DNA from: an uncultured Agathobaculum sp. | Lineage (GTDB): Bacteria > Bacillota > Clostridia > Oscillospirales > Butyricicoccaceae | DNA length: 64,000 bases | Direction: 5' to 3' | NCBI RefSeq assembly: GCF_944380985.1 | Contig: NZ_CALWJJ010000004.1 | Location: forward strand, 62,001-126,000 | Part shown: positions 1 through 8,040 of the stretch, one piece after another | Numbering within the stretch: the stretch's first letter is position 1 | Layout: every line of letters starts with the position of its first letter | Notes under the pieces: generated by a model | What the model saw: the letters and a program-made list of their open reading frames with translations, nothing else | Told to the model about the DNA's origin: nothing | The model's database searches: none | Program-made: the position numbers and the translations under genes

Positions 1-354
1 ATGCTGGATTTGCTCGATGAACTGCGCGCGACCCTACCGGGCGATTTGCAGGCGGCGCAGGACATCGTTGCCAAGCGCAGTGAAATGCTTGCCTCGGGCA
101 AGCGTGAGGCCGAGGCGATCCGCCGCCAGGCGGAGGAAGACGCCCGCCAGATGGTCTCTGAAACGGAAATTGTCGTTGCCGCCCGCCGAAAGGCTAAGGA
201 GGTGCAGGGCAACGCGGAAATCCAAGCGCGCGAGCTGCGCCGCGTGGCCAATGAATACTGCGAGGATACGCTCAAGCGTACCGAGGAAGCCGTCGCGCTC
301 TCGCTGGAGGAGGTGCGCAAGGCGCGCCAGCGATTCAAGAGTATCACCAAGTAA
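1..354 (+). CDS. ATPase-like coiled-coil protein, 5'-truncated by window edge
   Basis: The 117 visible residues are almost entirely charged alpha-helix, with Glu/Arg/Ala-rich heptads typical of a long coiled coil and no membrane segment. The pattern (LLDELRATLP, then repeated EAEAIRRQAEEDA-type blocks) resembles the small proteins annotated as 'ATPase' or 'V-type ATPase subunit H-like' in Clostridia. That name reflects coiled-coil similarity rather than a shown activity. Family members usually carry about 25-30 more residues before this point, so the ATG at base 1 is probably internal and the true start lies outside the window. The gene ends at a strong terminator and is not part of the dcw operon that follows. 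Role unknown. Confidence 0.6.
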   Translation: MLDLLDELRATLPGDLQAAQDIVAKRSEMLASGKREAEAIRRQAEEDARQMVSETEIVVAARRKAKEVQGNAEIQARELRRVANEYCEDTLKRTEEAVALSLEEVRKARQRFKSITK

Positions 355-361
355 AAAATCA

Positions 362-391
362 AAACAGCTGCCTTTGGGCAGCTGTTTTTTT
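362..391 (+). terminator. Rho-independent terminator after the ATPase-like gene
   Basis: An 11-bp perfect stem (362-372 with 377-387, arm AAACAGCTGCC) has a TTTG loop and a run of seven T. It closes the first transcription unit. Confidence 0.9.
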
Positions 392-497
392 ATTTGTCCG
401 CAGGCTGGCGCGAGGCGCAGCAAAGCATACCCACTTTGGCCCACCATGTTGCAAACCTGCTGTTTAAAGCGCCTACAAACAGGGCATAGACAGCTCT

Positions 498-522
498 AAA
501 ACCAATATTGATATGGTTTTTT
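498..522 (+). terminator. Second hairpin with T-run upstream of dcw
   Basis: A 7-bp stem AAAACCA/TGGTTTT (498-504 with 514-520) ends in six T. With the terminator at 362-391 it would insulate the dcw cluster from upstream transcription. Confidence 0.55.
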
Positions 523-550
523 CCACCACTAAAACAAAATTAAGCAAATT

Positions 551-564
551 CGAACAGACGTTCG
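551..564. promoter_or_regulatory. LexA (SOS) box upstream of the dcw cluster
   Basis: CGAACAGACGTTCG matches the Gram-positive LexA/DinR consensus CGAAC-RNRY-GTTYG at every defined position. It lies inside a longer perfect inverted repeat TTCGAAC-N4-GTTCGAA (549-566). The 371-base gap 355-725 holds no credible gene, so the nearest target is the mraZ-led operon. A possible -10 (TATAGA, 580-585) just downstream would place the box over its -35 region, but that -35 is poor. The match is seen; LexA control is inferred. Confidence 0.6.
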
Positions 565-635
565 AAAAATGTGAAAAAATATAGAAATTATCCGTATTAC
601 CGCATATTTTTTTGCAAAAAATTTCGAATTACCAC

Positions 636-663
636 TTGCATTCTGAGGGCTGCATGCTATAAT
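636..663 (+). promoter_or_regulatory. Promoter of the dcw (mraZ) operon
   Basis: TTGCAT (636-641), 16-bp spacer, TATAAT (658-663) preceded by an extended -10 TGC. It lies directly upstream of the MraZ boxes. It is the best sigma-A-type promoter in the gap. Confidence 0.8.
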
Positions 664-669
664 ATAGTC

Positions 670-699
670 AAGGTGGTGAAAAGTGGGGTAAAGTGTCAC
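670..699 (+). promoter_or_regulatory. MraZ operator: three 10-bp-spaced boxes
   Basis: Three direct repeats, AAGGTGG (670-676), AAAGTGG (680-686) and AAAGTGT (690-696), recur every 10 bp just after the -10. They match the AAAGTG[G/T]-N3 MraZ box described in mollicutes, which is related to the TGGGN repeats of E. coli. MraZ would be expected to repress its own operon here. The third box contains a GTG at 693, which argues against that GTG being the mraZ start. Confidence 0.7.
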
Positions 700-725
700 A
701 AAATCCACCAAGCGGAAAGTGTGGT

Positions 726-1154
726 GTGAATTCGGTGAAGGGCGAGTATAAGCATTCAATTGATGCCAAGGGGCGTCTGGCGATGCCGGCCAAGTTGCGT
801 GACGCGCTGGGTGAGCACTTCACCGTCACCAAAGGCCTGGATGGTTGTTTGTCCGTCTACCCCGAAAAAGAATGGGAACGGTTTGAGGAACGCATCCGCG
901 CGCTGGGCAATGGCGAGAAGGCGCGCCGTGTCAAGCGTTACTACTTTGCCAACGCTTTCGATGCCCAGCTGGACGCGCAGGGGCGCATGTTGATTCCAGC
1001 AGGCCTGCGTGAGTTTGCCGATCTGCAAAAGGATGTCGTTGTGATCGGCCAGCTGGATCACGCGGAGATTTGGAACAGTGAAAAATGGCGGATCTACAAC
1101 GAAGAGGTCGATGCAGAAATCGTTGCCGCCGATGTAGAAGAAATAGACCTTTGA
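726..1154 (+). CDS. mraZ: Transcriptional regulator MraZ
   Basis: MraZ is an AbrB-fold DNA-binding protein that regulates the dcw operon it heads. It has two MraZ repeats, each with the DxxGR signature: SIDAKGRLAMPAKLR near the N-terminus and AQLDAQGRMLIPAGLR in the middle. The start is uncertain. GTG at 726 gives 142 residues, close to the usual length, with a GGAAAG ribosome site 6 bases upstream. GTG at 735 gives MKGEYKHSID, which aligns well with homologues but has no good ribosome site. GTG at 693 falls inside the operator boxes. rsmH follows after 21 bases in the usual order. Confidence 0.93.
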   Translation: MNSVKGEYKHSIDAKGRLAMPAKLRDALGEHFTVTKGLDGCLSVYPEKEWERFEERIRALGNGEKARRVKRYYFANAFDAQLDAQGRMLIPAGLREFADLQKDVVVIGQLDHAEIWNSEKWRIYNEEVDAEIVAADVEEIDL

Positions 1155-1175
1155 TGCAGCGGGCAGGAGGCAAGC

Positions 1176-2111
1176 ATGGAATTTCATCATGTATCCATTT
1201 TGCTAAAGCCCTGCCTGGCGGCGCTGCAGATCAAGCCGGACGGCGTGTATGTGGACGCGACGACCGGCGGCGCCGGTCACGCCCTTGCCATTGCGCAGCG
1301 GCTGCATGCGGGCGGCCGCCTGATCTGCATTGACCGGGATGAGGAGGCGCTCGAGCACGCCAAGATACGCCTTGGGAACGTGTGGCAGCGTGTGACCACC
1401 GTGAAAAGCGATTTCCGAGAGATTGACCAGGTGCTGCATACCCTCGGCCTTGCGGGTGCGGACGGCATCCTATTCGATCTTGGCGTATCCTCGCCGCAGC
1501 TTGACCATGCCGAACGCGGTTTTTCCTACATGCAGGATGCGCCGCTTGATATGCGCATGGATCGCGCGCAAAAGCTGACTGCATACGATGTGGTAAACAC
1601 ATGGAGCCGCGAGGACATTCGGAACATACTGTTTGCTTATGGTGAAGAGCGCTATGCGCCGCTGATTGCCGCAGCGATCGAACGCGAGCGGCAGGAAAAG
1701 CCGATAGAGACTACGCTCGAGCTGGTCGAGGTGATCAAAAGCACGATGCCGGGCAAGGCAAAGCGTGAAAAGCAGCATCCGGCCAAGCGCAGCTTTCAGG
1801 CGATCCGTATTGCGGTAAATGATGAGCTTGGAGCGGTGCGTGAGGCAATGGATAAGGCGATCGGCTGCTTAAACCCCGGCGGCCGCCTGGCGGTGATCAC
1901 CTTTCACAGCCTGGAGGACCGTATCGTCAAAAACGCATTCCAGCAGGCGGCACAGGGCTGCACCTGCCCAAAGGATTTCCCGGTTTGCGTGTGTGGAAAA
2001 AAACCGGTGGTCCGTCTAACGCCGCGCCGGCCAATCCTGCCGGACGAAAAAGAGATAAAGGACAATCCCCGCGCGCGCAGTGCTAAGCTGCGCGTGTGCG
2101 AAAAGATATGA
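1176..2111 (+). CDS. rsmH: 16S rRNA (cytosine-1402-N4)-methyltransferase RsmH
   Basis: RsmH uses S-adenosylmethionine to N4-methylate C1402 in the 16S rRNA decoding site. The protein starts MEFHHVSILLKPC, the usual family opening. It has the SAM-binding motif YVDATTGGAGHA, the hallmark FDLGVSSPQLD followed by RGFSY and the PLDMRMD motif, and a C-terminal Cys-rich stretch (CTCPKDFPVCVCG) common in clostridial members. Its 311 residues are normal. GGCAGGAGG provides the ribosome site. It is the second gene of the dcw operon. Confidence 0.97.
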   Translation: MEFHHVSILLKPCLAALQIKPDGVYVDATTGGAGHALAIAQRLHAGGRLICIDRDEEALEHAKIRLGNVWQRVTTVKSDFREIDQVLHTLGLAGADGILFDLGVSSPQLDHAERGFSYMQDAPLDMRMDRAQKLTAYDVVNTWSREDIRNILFAYGEERYAPLIAAAIERERQEKPIETTLELVEVIKSTMPGKAKREKQHPAKRSFQAIRIAVNDELGAVREAMDKAIGCLNPGGRLAVITFHSLEDRIVKNAFQQAAQGCTCPKDFPVCVCGKKPVVRLTPRRPILPDEKEIKDNPRARSAKLRVCEKI

Positions 2112-2138
2112 AACGTGCAGTAGAGAAAGGAAATGACA

Positions 2139-2618
2139 ATGATAACCGCGAGCAGGAACAGCACAGCATATCGGCAGTATGAGGAGCGCTTTCTGGTGCA
2201 GCAGCCCAGCCAACTGCATGTAGCGTCCACGCCGCACCGCCGTAAGAGAGTGCGGGTGCGCCCGAGCCTTTTGGCATGTATTGCGATTCTTGCGGTAACG
2301 GCAGCTTATATTCTTTTCTGCCAGATGCAGCTGACAGAGCTGACCACGCAGGTGAGTATGCAGAATGATACGTTAAATGAGCTGGCGGCAGAAAATGTAT
2401 CGCTGACCACCAAGAAGATGAACAGCATGAATATGAACGAAGTGGAGGAATATGCCACAAGTGCGCTGGGTATGGTAAAAATAGATCATTCACAGGTTGA
2501 ATACATTTTTCTTACCAACCCGGATACCGTCACCGTGGCAGACAGCGGCGTATCGCTCGACGCGCTTTTCAGCGGCCTGGCGCGCAGTTTTTCTGCAATC
2601 GTGGAATATATCAACTGA
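2139..2618 (+). CDS. ftsL: Cell division protein FtsL-like
   Basis: This is a single-pass membrane protein of about 159 residues: a basic cytoplasmic N-terminus (PHRRKRVRVRP), one hydrophobic segment (roughly residues 45-63), then a leucine-heptad coiled coil (MQLTELTTQVSMQNDTLNEL) outside. That architecture and its place between rsmH and the class B PBP identify FtsL, partner of DivIB and DivIC in activating septal synthesis. Sequence conservation in this family is low, so position carries much of the call. An in-frame ATG at 2133 is possible, but AGAAAGGA is better spaced for 2139. The external tail after the coil is longer than usual. Confidence 0.85.
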   Translation: MITASRNSTAYRQYEERFLVQQPSQLHVASTPHRRKRVRVRPSLLACIAILAVTAAYILFCQMQLTELTTQVSMQNDTLNELAAENVSLTTKKMNSMNMNEVEEYATSALGMVKIDHSQVEYIFLTNPDTVTVADSGVSLDALFSGLARSFSAIVEYIN

Positions 2619-2715
2619 GCAAATGAATAGGATGCGTACAGGGGAGTGAGAGGTAGCATGCTTCTGACTCCTTCGCGCTTTTTTAACCAGAATACCCGGG
2701 AGGAAAGCAGAGTTT

Positions 2716-5103
2716 ATGGCAGCAAAGGGACCAAATAACCGGATGCGCAGGCGCGTCGGCGGGCTGGCGATCATGTTTATTGTGCTGGGCTTTGGCCTGG
2801 TGGGCATTCGTCTGATCTATATGCAGGTGTTTAACAACAGCTTTTATAGGCAGCAGGCGGCCGAGCTGCAAACGCGCGATAGTTTTATCACGCCCAACCG
2901 CGGAACGATATACGATGCCAACATGCAGGTGCTAGCGGAGTCGGCAGGCGTAGAGCAGATATGCGTTACACCGAATGCAGTCATCGATGAGGCTAAAGTA
3001 AACAATGGTATCAGCGCCGAGAGCCAACAGCAAACGCTTGCAACCATTCTGTCCGATACACTCGGCTTGGATTATGAGACTGTGCTCGGCAAGATCCAGA
3101 ACACCGATTCCATGTATGAAATCATCGCGCAGAAGGTTGATAAGGATGTCGCCAGGCAGCTGTATGCCGCGCTTGAGGACGCGGACTGCCAGGGAGTCTA
3201 CTCGGAGACCGATACCAAGCGCTATTACCAGCATGGCGCCTTTCTCTCAGCCGTGCTCGGCTATGTTAATAATGATAATAACGGCGTTTACGGTATTGAA
3301 GCCGAATATAATGAAGAGCTTTCCGGAAAAGCCGGGCGCATCGTGCGGGTGCAGAACGCAAAAAGCATCGACGTTGAGCCGGAGGCGTCGACCGAGATCC
3401 CGGCGCAGGACGGCAACTCGCTCGTGCTGACGGTCGACAGCGACATCCAGAGTATTCTCGAAAAGCATATGGAGACCGCGCTGGCAGACAATCCGAATGC
3501 GCGCGGCGGTGTTTCCGGCACTGCAATGAACGTCAAAACCGGCGAGGTTCTGGCCATGGCTAACCTGCCGGATTACGACTTGAATAACGCCTATCAGCTG
3601 ACGAGTGAGCGCTATATCAGCGAGCTTAAGGGGGAAACTGCAAGCTTGCTTCAGGAGGCCGGCATCAGCGTAACGATTCCGGAGGAGTGGTATGTTGAGG
3701 GCGGGCTTGACAACCTGCCGGTGAGCCTGCACGAAAATGACGAGCTGATCACAGCGCTTGGCGATGCGCGCGTAAATATTCTGACGAAGAGCTGGAGCAA
3801 CCCGGTCATTATGGATAACTATGAGCCGGGATCGACATACAAGCTGATGACAGTTGCAACTGCGTATGACCTGGGCGCCGCACATGAAAACGACACCTAT
3901 GTCTGCACTGGCTCGATGATGGTTGGCGACTGGTCCCAGCCGATACGCTGCTCTAATACAAACGGCCATGGCGCACAGACGCTGACCGAGGCGCTGATGA
4001 ACTCATGCAACGTGGCGATGATGCAGATCGCGGCAGAGATCGGGAAAGACCGGTTTTATGAATACACCAAGGCGTTTGGTATGCTGGATAAAACCGGCAT
4101 TGACCTGCCGGGCGAAGAGGACGGCCTGTTCCACGATCCGACGGTTTCGAGCCAGTGGAATGAGGTTGCGCTTGCCACCGCCTCCTTTGGCCAGCGCTTT
4201 ACGGTCACGCCACTGCAGGAGCTTAACATGGTCTGTGCAATTGTCGATGACGGCAAGCTCAAGCAGCCTTATGTTGTCAAGCAGATACTAAATGCAGACG
4301 GTTCGGTCAAATCGACTACCGAGACCACGGTTGTCCGCCAGGTCATTTCCGAGGAGACGTCGGCCTATATGCGGGAGGCGATGGAAGCGGTCGTTTCAGG
4401 CGGCACGGGCAAGAACGCCTATGTATCAGGCTATCGCATTGGCGGCAAAACCGCCACTTCCGAGATACTAAAACAGGCGGATGACGTGGAAGACCGTTAT
4501 ACCGCGTCTTTCATCGGCGTAGCGCCGATGGACGATCCGCAGATTGCGGTTCTCGTAGCCATCAACGATATTCCGGAATCCTCGCCGCACGGCGGCGGCG
4601 CGATCGCCGCACCGGTTGTCGGCCGCATCATGGAGGAGGTTCTGCCTTATCTCGGTGTGACGACGGTCTACTCCGGTGAGGAGAACGACCGCCGTGAACA
4701 GACTGTGCCCGGCGTGATTGGCATGACTCAAGAGCAGGCGGCAGACGCGCTCGAGCAAGCGGGTTTTACCTATCAGGTAGTGGGCGAGGGCGACACTGTC
4801 ACCGACCAGGTGCCGATAAACGGTATGCGTATTCCGATAGGCAGCAAGGCCATTTTGTACATGGGCGAGAGCAAGCCGGATGAGGAGATCGAAGTGCCCG
4901 ACCTGACCGGTATGACGCTGGATGAATGCCGGCAGACGCTCGAGCAGTACGGCCTGTACCTCAGGCAAACAGGCGTTGCCAGCTCGCAGGTGACGGGCAG
5001 CACCAGGGCGAGCCACCAAAGCCCTGCGGCGGGCACAACGGTTGGCATCGGCACGGTGGTAACGGTTGAGTTTTCGGATACGACGAATGTAAACGACCGA
5101 TAG
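2716..5103 (+). CDS. ftsI: Class B penicillin-binding protein (FtsI/SpoVD type) with two PASTA domains
   Basis: This is a septal peptidoglycan transpeptidase. The order is a basic tip, a membrane anchor (about residues 16-36), a dimerisation domain (RGTIYDAN), then the transpeptidase with active-site motif STYK (Ser373), SCN (430-432) and KTA (578-580), and two C-terminal PASTA domains (VPGVIGMT..., VPDLTGMT...). The 795 residues are typical for a PASTA-bearing member. Ribosome site GGGAGG precedes ATG 2716. The gene sits between ftsL and murE, where vegetative pbpB and sporulation spoVD both occur; two PASTA domains favour a vegetative PBP2b-like role. Confidence 0.93.
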   Translation: MAAKGPNNRMRRRVGGLAIMFIVLGFGLVGIRLIYMQVFNNSFYRQQAAELQTRDSFITPNRGTIYDANMQVLAESAGVEQICVTPNAVIDEAKVNNGISAESQQQTLATILSDTLGLDYETVLGKIQNTDSMYEIIAQKVDKDVARQLYAALEDADCQGVYSETDTKRYYQHGAFLSAVLGYVNNDNNGVYGIEAEYNEELSGKAGRIVRVQNAKSIDVEPEASTEIPAQDGNSLVLTVDSDIQSILEKHMETALADNPNARGGVSGTAMNVKTGEVLAMANLPDYDLNNAYQLTSERYISELKGETASLLQEAGISVTIPEEWYVEGGLDNLPVSLHENDELITALGDARVNILTKSWSNPVIMDNYEPGSTYKLMTVATAYDLGAAHENDTYVCTGSMMVGDWSQPIRCSNTNGHGAQTLTEALMNSCNVAMMQIAAEIGKDRFYEYTKAFGMLDKTGIDLPGEEDGLFHDPTVSSQWNEVALATASFGQRFTVTPLQELNMVCAIVDDGKLKQPYVVKQILNADGSVKSTTETTVVRQVISEETSAYMREAMEAVVSGGTGKNAYVSGYRIGGKTATSEILKQADDVEDRYTASFIGVAPMDDPQIAVLVAINDIPESSPHGGGAIAAPVVGRIMEEVLPYLGVTTVYSGEENDRREQTVPGVIGMTQEQAADALEQAGFTYQVVGEGDTVTDQVPINGMRIPIGSKAILYMGESKPDEEIEVPDLTGMTLDECRQTLEQYGLYLRQTGVASSQVTGSTRASHQSPAAGTTVGIGTVVTVEFSDTTNVNDR

Positions 5104-5113
5104 GGAGGAAAAG

Positions 5114-6556
5114 ATGAAATTACAGGAATTGCTAAAAGATGTCGCGGTGGCGCACAGTGCCGTGGCAGGGGATACCGAAATCTGTGAGGTGCGCTATGAT
5201 TCGCGCACTGTGCAGCCAGGCGACCTGTTTGTCGCCATTCGCGGTTATGCTACCGACGGGCACCAATATATCGCTGTAGCGCTTGAGCGCGGCGCGGTAG
5301 CCATCGTATGCGAAGAGGCGCCGGCGGGTACGCCCGCCGTGGTTGTGGAAAATTCCCGCCGCGCGCTCGCTGAGATCGCGGCCAACCGCTTCGGCCATCC
5401 GGCGGACAGTATGGTCATGCTCGGTGTGACCGGCACCAATGGTAAGACGACAACCACCTATCTTGTCAAGCACATGCTAGAGGACGCGGGCCATAAGGTT
5501 GGCCTGATCGGCACTAATCAGAATCTCATTGGCGACGAGGTGGTCGAGACCGAGCGCACCACACCGGAGTCTTATGAGCTGCACGCGCTGTTCGCACGTA
5601 TGCGCGACGCAGGTTGTACGCATGTGATTATGGAGGTATCCTCGCACTCTCTTGTGCTCGACCGCGTGCACGGCATCCGCTTTACAGTGGGCGCGTTTAC
5701 CAATTTGACGCAGGATCACCTGGACTTTCACAAGACCATGGAGGAATACCGCAGAGCCAAAGCAATCCTGTTTACGATAAGCGACAAGGGCGTTATCAAT
5801 CTGGATGATCCGGCTGCCGAGGCCATGATGGCAGACGCTGCCTGCCCATGCATGACCTTTTCATGCGACAAGGACGCGGCCGATCTGACCGCCAAAAACA
5901 TCTGTCTGCACGCGAATGGCGTCGAGTTTGTCGCTACAACGAGGGGCGATCTTGCGCGCGTCAAGCTACCCATTCCGGGGCATTTCTCGGTTGAAAACGC
6001 GCTGGCTGCGCTGAGCATTGTGCTCCAGCTTGGAATGCCGCTTGCAGATGCGGCAAAGTCGCTTGCGAGTGCGACCGGCGTCAAGGGCAGGGTTGAGGTT
6101 GTGCCGACCGATACCGACTATACCGTGTTGATCGACTACGCCCACTCGCCGGACGGTGTGGAAAATGTGCTGCGCGCCGTGCGCGGCTTTGCCAAAGGCA
6201 GGGTGGTTGCGCTGTTTGGCTGCGGCGGAGACCGGGATCGCACCAAGCGTCCCAAGATGGGCAAGATTGCGGCCGATCTTGCGGATTTCTGCATTGTGAC
6301 GAGTGACAACCCGCGCACAGAGGATCCGAAGGCGATCATCGACGACATCCTTGCGGGCATGCAGGGCGTCAAGACGCCCATGCAGGTCATTGTAGACCGC
6401 CCGGAGGCTATCCATTGGGCGCTGAAGCACGCAAAGAAAGACGATGTTATCGTGTTGATGGGCAAAGGGCATGAGACCTATCAAGAGGTTAACCACGTCA
6501 AGCACCATATGGATGAGCGCGAGATCGTCGCGGCGTTTTTTGCAGGGGCTTCATAA
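5114..6556 (+). CDS. murE: UDP-MurNAc-tripeptide ligase MurE (meso-DAP adding)
   Basis: MurE is the ATP-dependent ligase that adds the third amino acid to UDP-MurNAc-L-Ala-D-Glu in the cytoplasm. The P-loop GVTGTNGKTTTT lies at 104-115, with Mur-ligase motifs MEVSSHSL and HFSVENALAAL after it. The specificity motif DNPR (398-401) marks meso-diaminopimelate rather than lysine enzymes, consistent with dapF and dapL near the window end. It has 480 residues, starts 10 bases after ftsI, and has ribosome site TAGGGAGG. Confidence 0.97.
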   Translation: MKLQELLKDVAVAHSAVAGDTEICEVRYDSRTVQPGDLFVAIRGYATDGHQYIAVALERGAVAIVCEEAPAGTPAVVVENSRRALAEIAANRFGHPADSMVMLGVTGTNGKTTTTYLVKHMLEDAGHKVGLIGTNQNLIGDEVVETERTTPESYELHALFARMRDAGCTHVIMEVSSHSLVLDRVHGIRFTVGAFTNLTQDHLDFHKTMEEYRRAKAILFTISDKGVINLDDPAAEAMMADAACPCMTFSCDKDAADLTAKNICLHANGVEFVATTRGDLARVKLPIPGHFSVENALAALSIVLQLGMPLADAAKSLASATGVKGRVEVVPTDTDYTVLIDYAHSPDGVENVLRAVRGFAKGRVVALFGCGGDRDRTKRPKMGKIAADLADFCIVTSDNPRTEDPKAIIDDILAGMQGVKTPMQVIVDRPEAIHWALKHAKKDDVIVLMGKGHETYQEVNHVKHHMDEREIVAAFFAGAS

Positions 6557-6657
6557 GATATTAGCAGCAAGCCGCCGAGCGGCTTGCAAAAGGGAAGTCC
6601 GCGCGGGATGCACGGCGGATGTATGACAGCAAAGCAATAACGGGGGAACGCACGAAA

Positions 6658-8040
6658 ATGGAACGCTTTACGCTCGCGCAGGCCGCGGGCTGGACAAAGG
6701 GAGAAGCAAAGGGGAGAGCCACGCTGAGCGAGGTTTCAACCGACTCCCGGCAGATTCCGGCGGGAGCGCTGTTCATACCCATTAAGGGCGAGCAGTTTGA
6801 CGCGCATGACTTTATTGCAGGGGCGATCGAAAATGGCGCATCGGCAGTCATGTCGCACCGGCTCAATGAGGAGTACCCGGTGCCCACACTCTATGTGGCG
6901 AATACCGCCCGAGCGCTGCTCGATCTTGCAGGTGGTTACCGGCAACTGTGCGGCGGCAAGGTGATCGGAGTGACCGGCTCGGTCGGCAAGACCACAACCA
7001 AAGAACTACTGTACGCCGTCGTGCGGCAGAAATTTGCCGCACAGAAAACCGAGGGCAACCTCAATAATGAGATCGGCTTGCCGCTGACTCTGCTGCGTAT
7101 GACGCGCGCAACTGAGGTCATGGTGGCCGAGATGGGCATGAACCACTTCGGCGAGATTGCCCGTATGACCGTTGCCGCGCGGCCGGACATTGCGGTTATC
7201 ACCAATATCGGCACCTCGCACATCGAGTTTCTCGGATCGCGCGAGGGTATCTGCAAGGCAAAGCTCGAAATCCTCGAAGGCCTGCAGCCAGGCGGATATG
7301 CCGTGCTCTGCGGCGACGAGCCTCTTTTGTGGAATAAACGTGCGCGCCTTGGCTGCCGCGTTATCACCTACGGACTGGAAAACAACGCATGTGATCTGAC
7401 GGCGAGCTTGCATCTGGACGGCACATTTGATATAGTAAATAACAGCCTGCCTGTTAGCACTTTGCCACAGGGCGAGCGGTTTACCGCAAAGCTCCGCCTG
7501 CCGGGCGCGCACAACGTGCTAAATGCCCTGGCTGCCGCGGCGGTCGGCCTGCTGCTTGGTCAAACACCTGGGCAAATTGCCGATGGGCTTGCCTCCTATC
7601 AAGCGAGCGGCCTGCGGCAGAACATTTATGAACAGAATGGCTACCACATCTATGCGGACTGCTACAACGCCAGCCCGGATGCGATGGAGGCTACGCTCGC
7701 CGTGCTCGGCACGATGGCGCCGGGCGGACGCCGCTTTGCGGTGCTCGGCTCGATGCTTGAGCTGGGCGGCTACGCCGAGGAGGGTCACCGCCGCGCGGGC
7801 CGCGCCGCCGCGCAGTATGCGGATGCGCTCTACGCTTACGGGCCGGGCGCAGACGCTATGGTTGCCGGCGCAAAGGAAAAAGGAATGGATAAGGCTTATG
7901 CATTTTGCGATCATGCTGCGCTTGTTGCGGCACTGCAGCAGGATGCGCAAAAAGGCGACGCGCTGCTCTTTAAGGGAAGCCGCGGCATGCGGATGGAACA
8001 GGCGTTGCGGCTGTTTTTAGGGGAGGACACGGAAGAATGA
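6658..8040 (+). CDS. murF: UDP-MurNAc-pentapeptide synthetase MurF
   Basis: MurF adds D-Ala-D-Ala to UDP-MurNAc-tripeptide, completing the soluble precursor. The Mur-ligase P-loop GVTGSVGKTTTKELL, the EMGMNHFGEI motif and the YNASPDAM motif of the C-terminal domain are visible. ATG 6658 (MERFTLAQAAGW) is preferred: it gives 460 residues, has GGGGGAA upstream, and matches where homologues begin. An in-frame ATG at 6619 would add 13 residues. The stop overlaps the mraY start by 4 bases, so translation is probably coupled. Confidence 0.96.
   Translation: MERFTLAQAAGWTKGEAKGRATLSEVSTDSRQIPAGALFIPIKGEQFDAHDFIAGAIENGASAVMSHRLNEEYPVPTLYVANTARALLDLAGGYRQLCGGKVIGVTGSVGKTTTKELLYAVVRQKFAAQKTEGNLNNEIGLPLTLLRMTRATEVMVAEMGMNHFGEIARMTVAARPDIAVITNIGTSHIEFLGSREGICKAKLEILEGLQPGGYAVLCGDEPLLWNKRARLGCRVITYGLENNACDLTASLHLDGTFDIVNNSLPVSTLPQGERFTAKLRLPGAHNVLNALAAAAVGLLLGQTPGQIADGLASYQASGLRQNIYEQNGYHIYADCYNASPDAMEATLAVLGTMAPGGRRFAVLGSMLELGGYAEEGHRRAGRAAAQYADALYAYGPGADAMVAGAKEKGMDKAYAFCDHAALVAALQQDAQKGDALLFKGSRGMRMEQALRLFLGEDTEE

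Noticed and set aside
693..725. GTG at 693 as the mraZ start
   Set aside because: It lies inside the third MraZ box and would add residues that MraZ proteins lack; 726 or 735 fits better.
529..759. 76-codon minus-strand frame over the mraZ promoter, considered as an SOS division inhibitor for the LexA box
   Set aside because: It runs antisense through promoter, operator and mraZ start, has no ribosome site and no LysM or YneA-like features.
2658..2738. 26-codon frame overlapping the ftsI start
   Set aside because: Weak ribosome site, runs through the ftsI ribosome site into its coding sequence, and no recognisable peptide.
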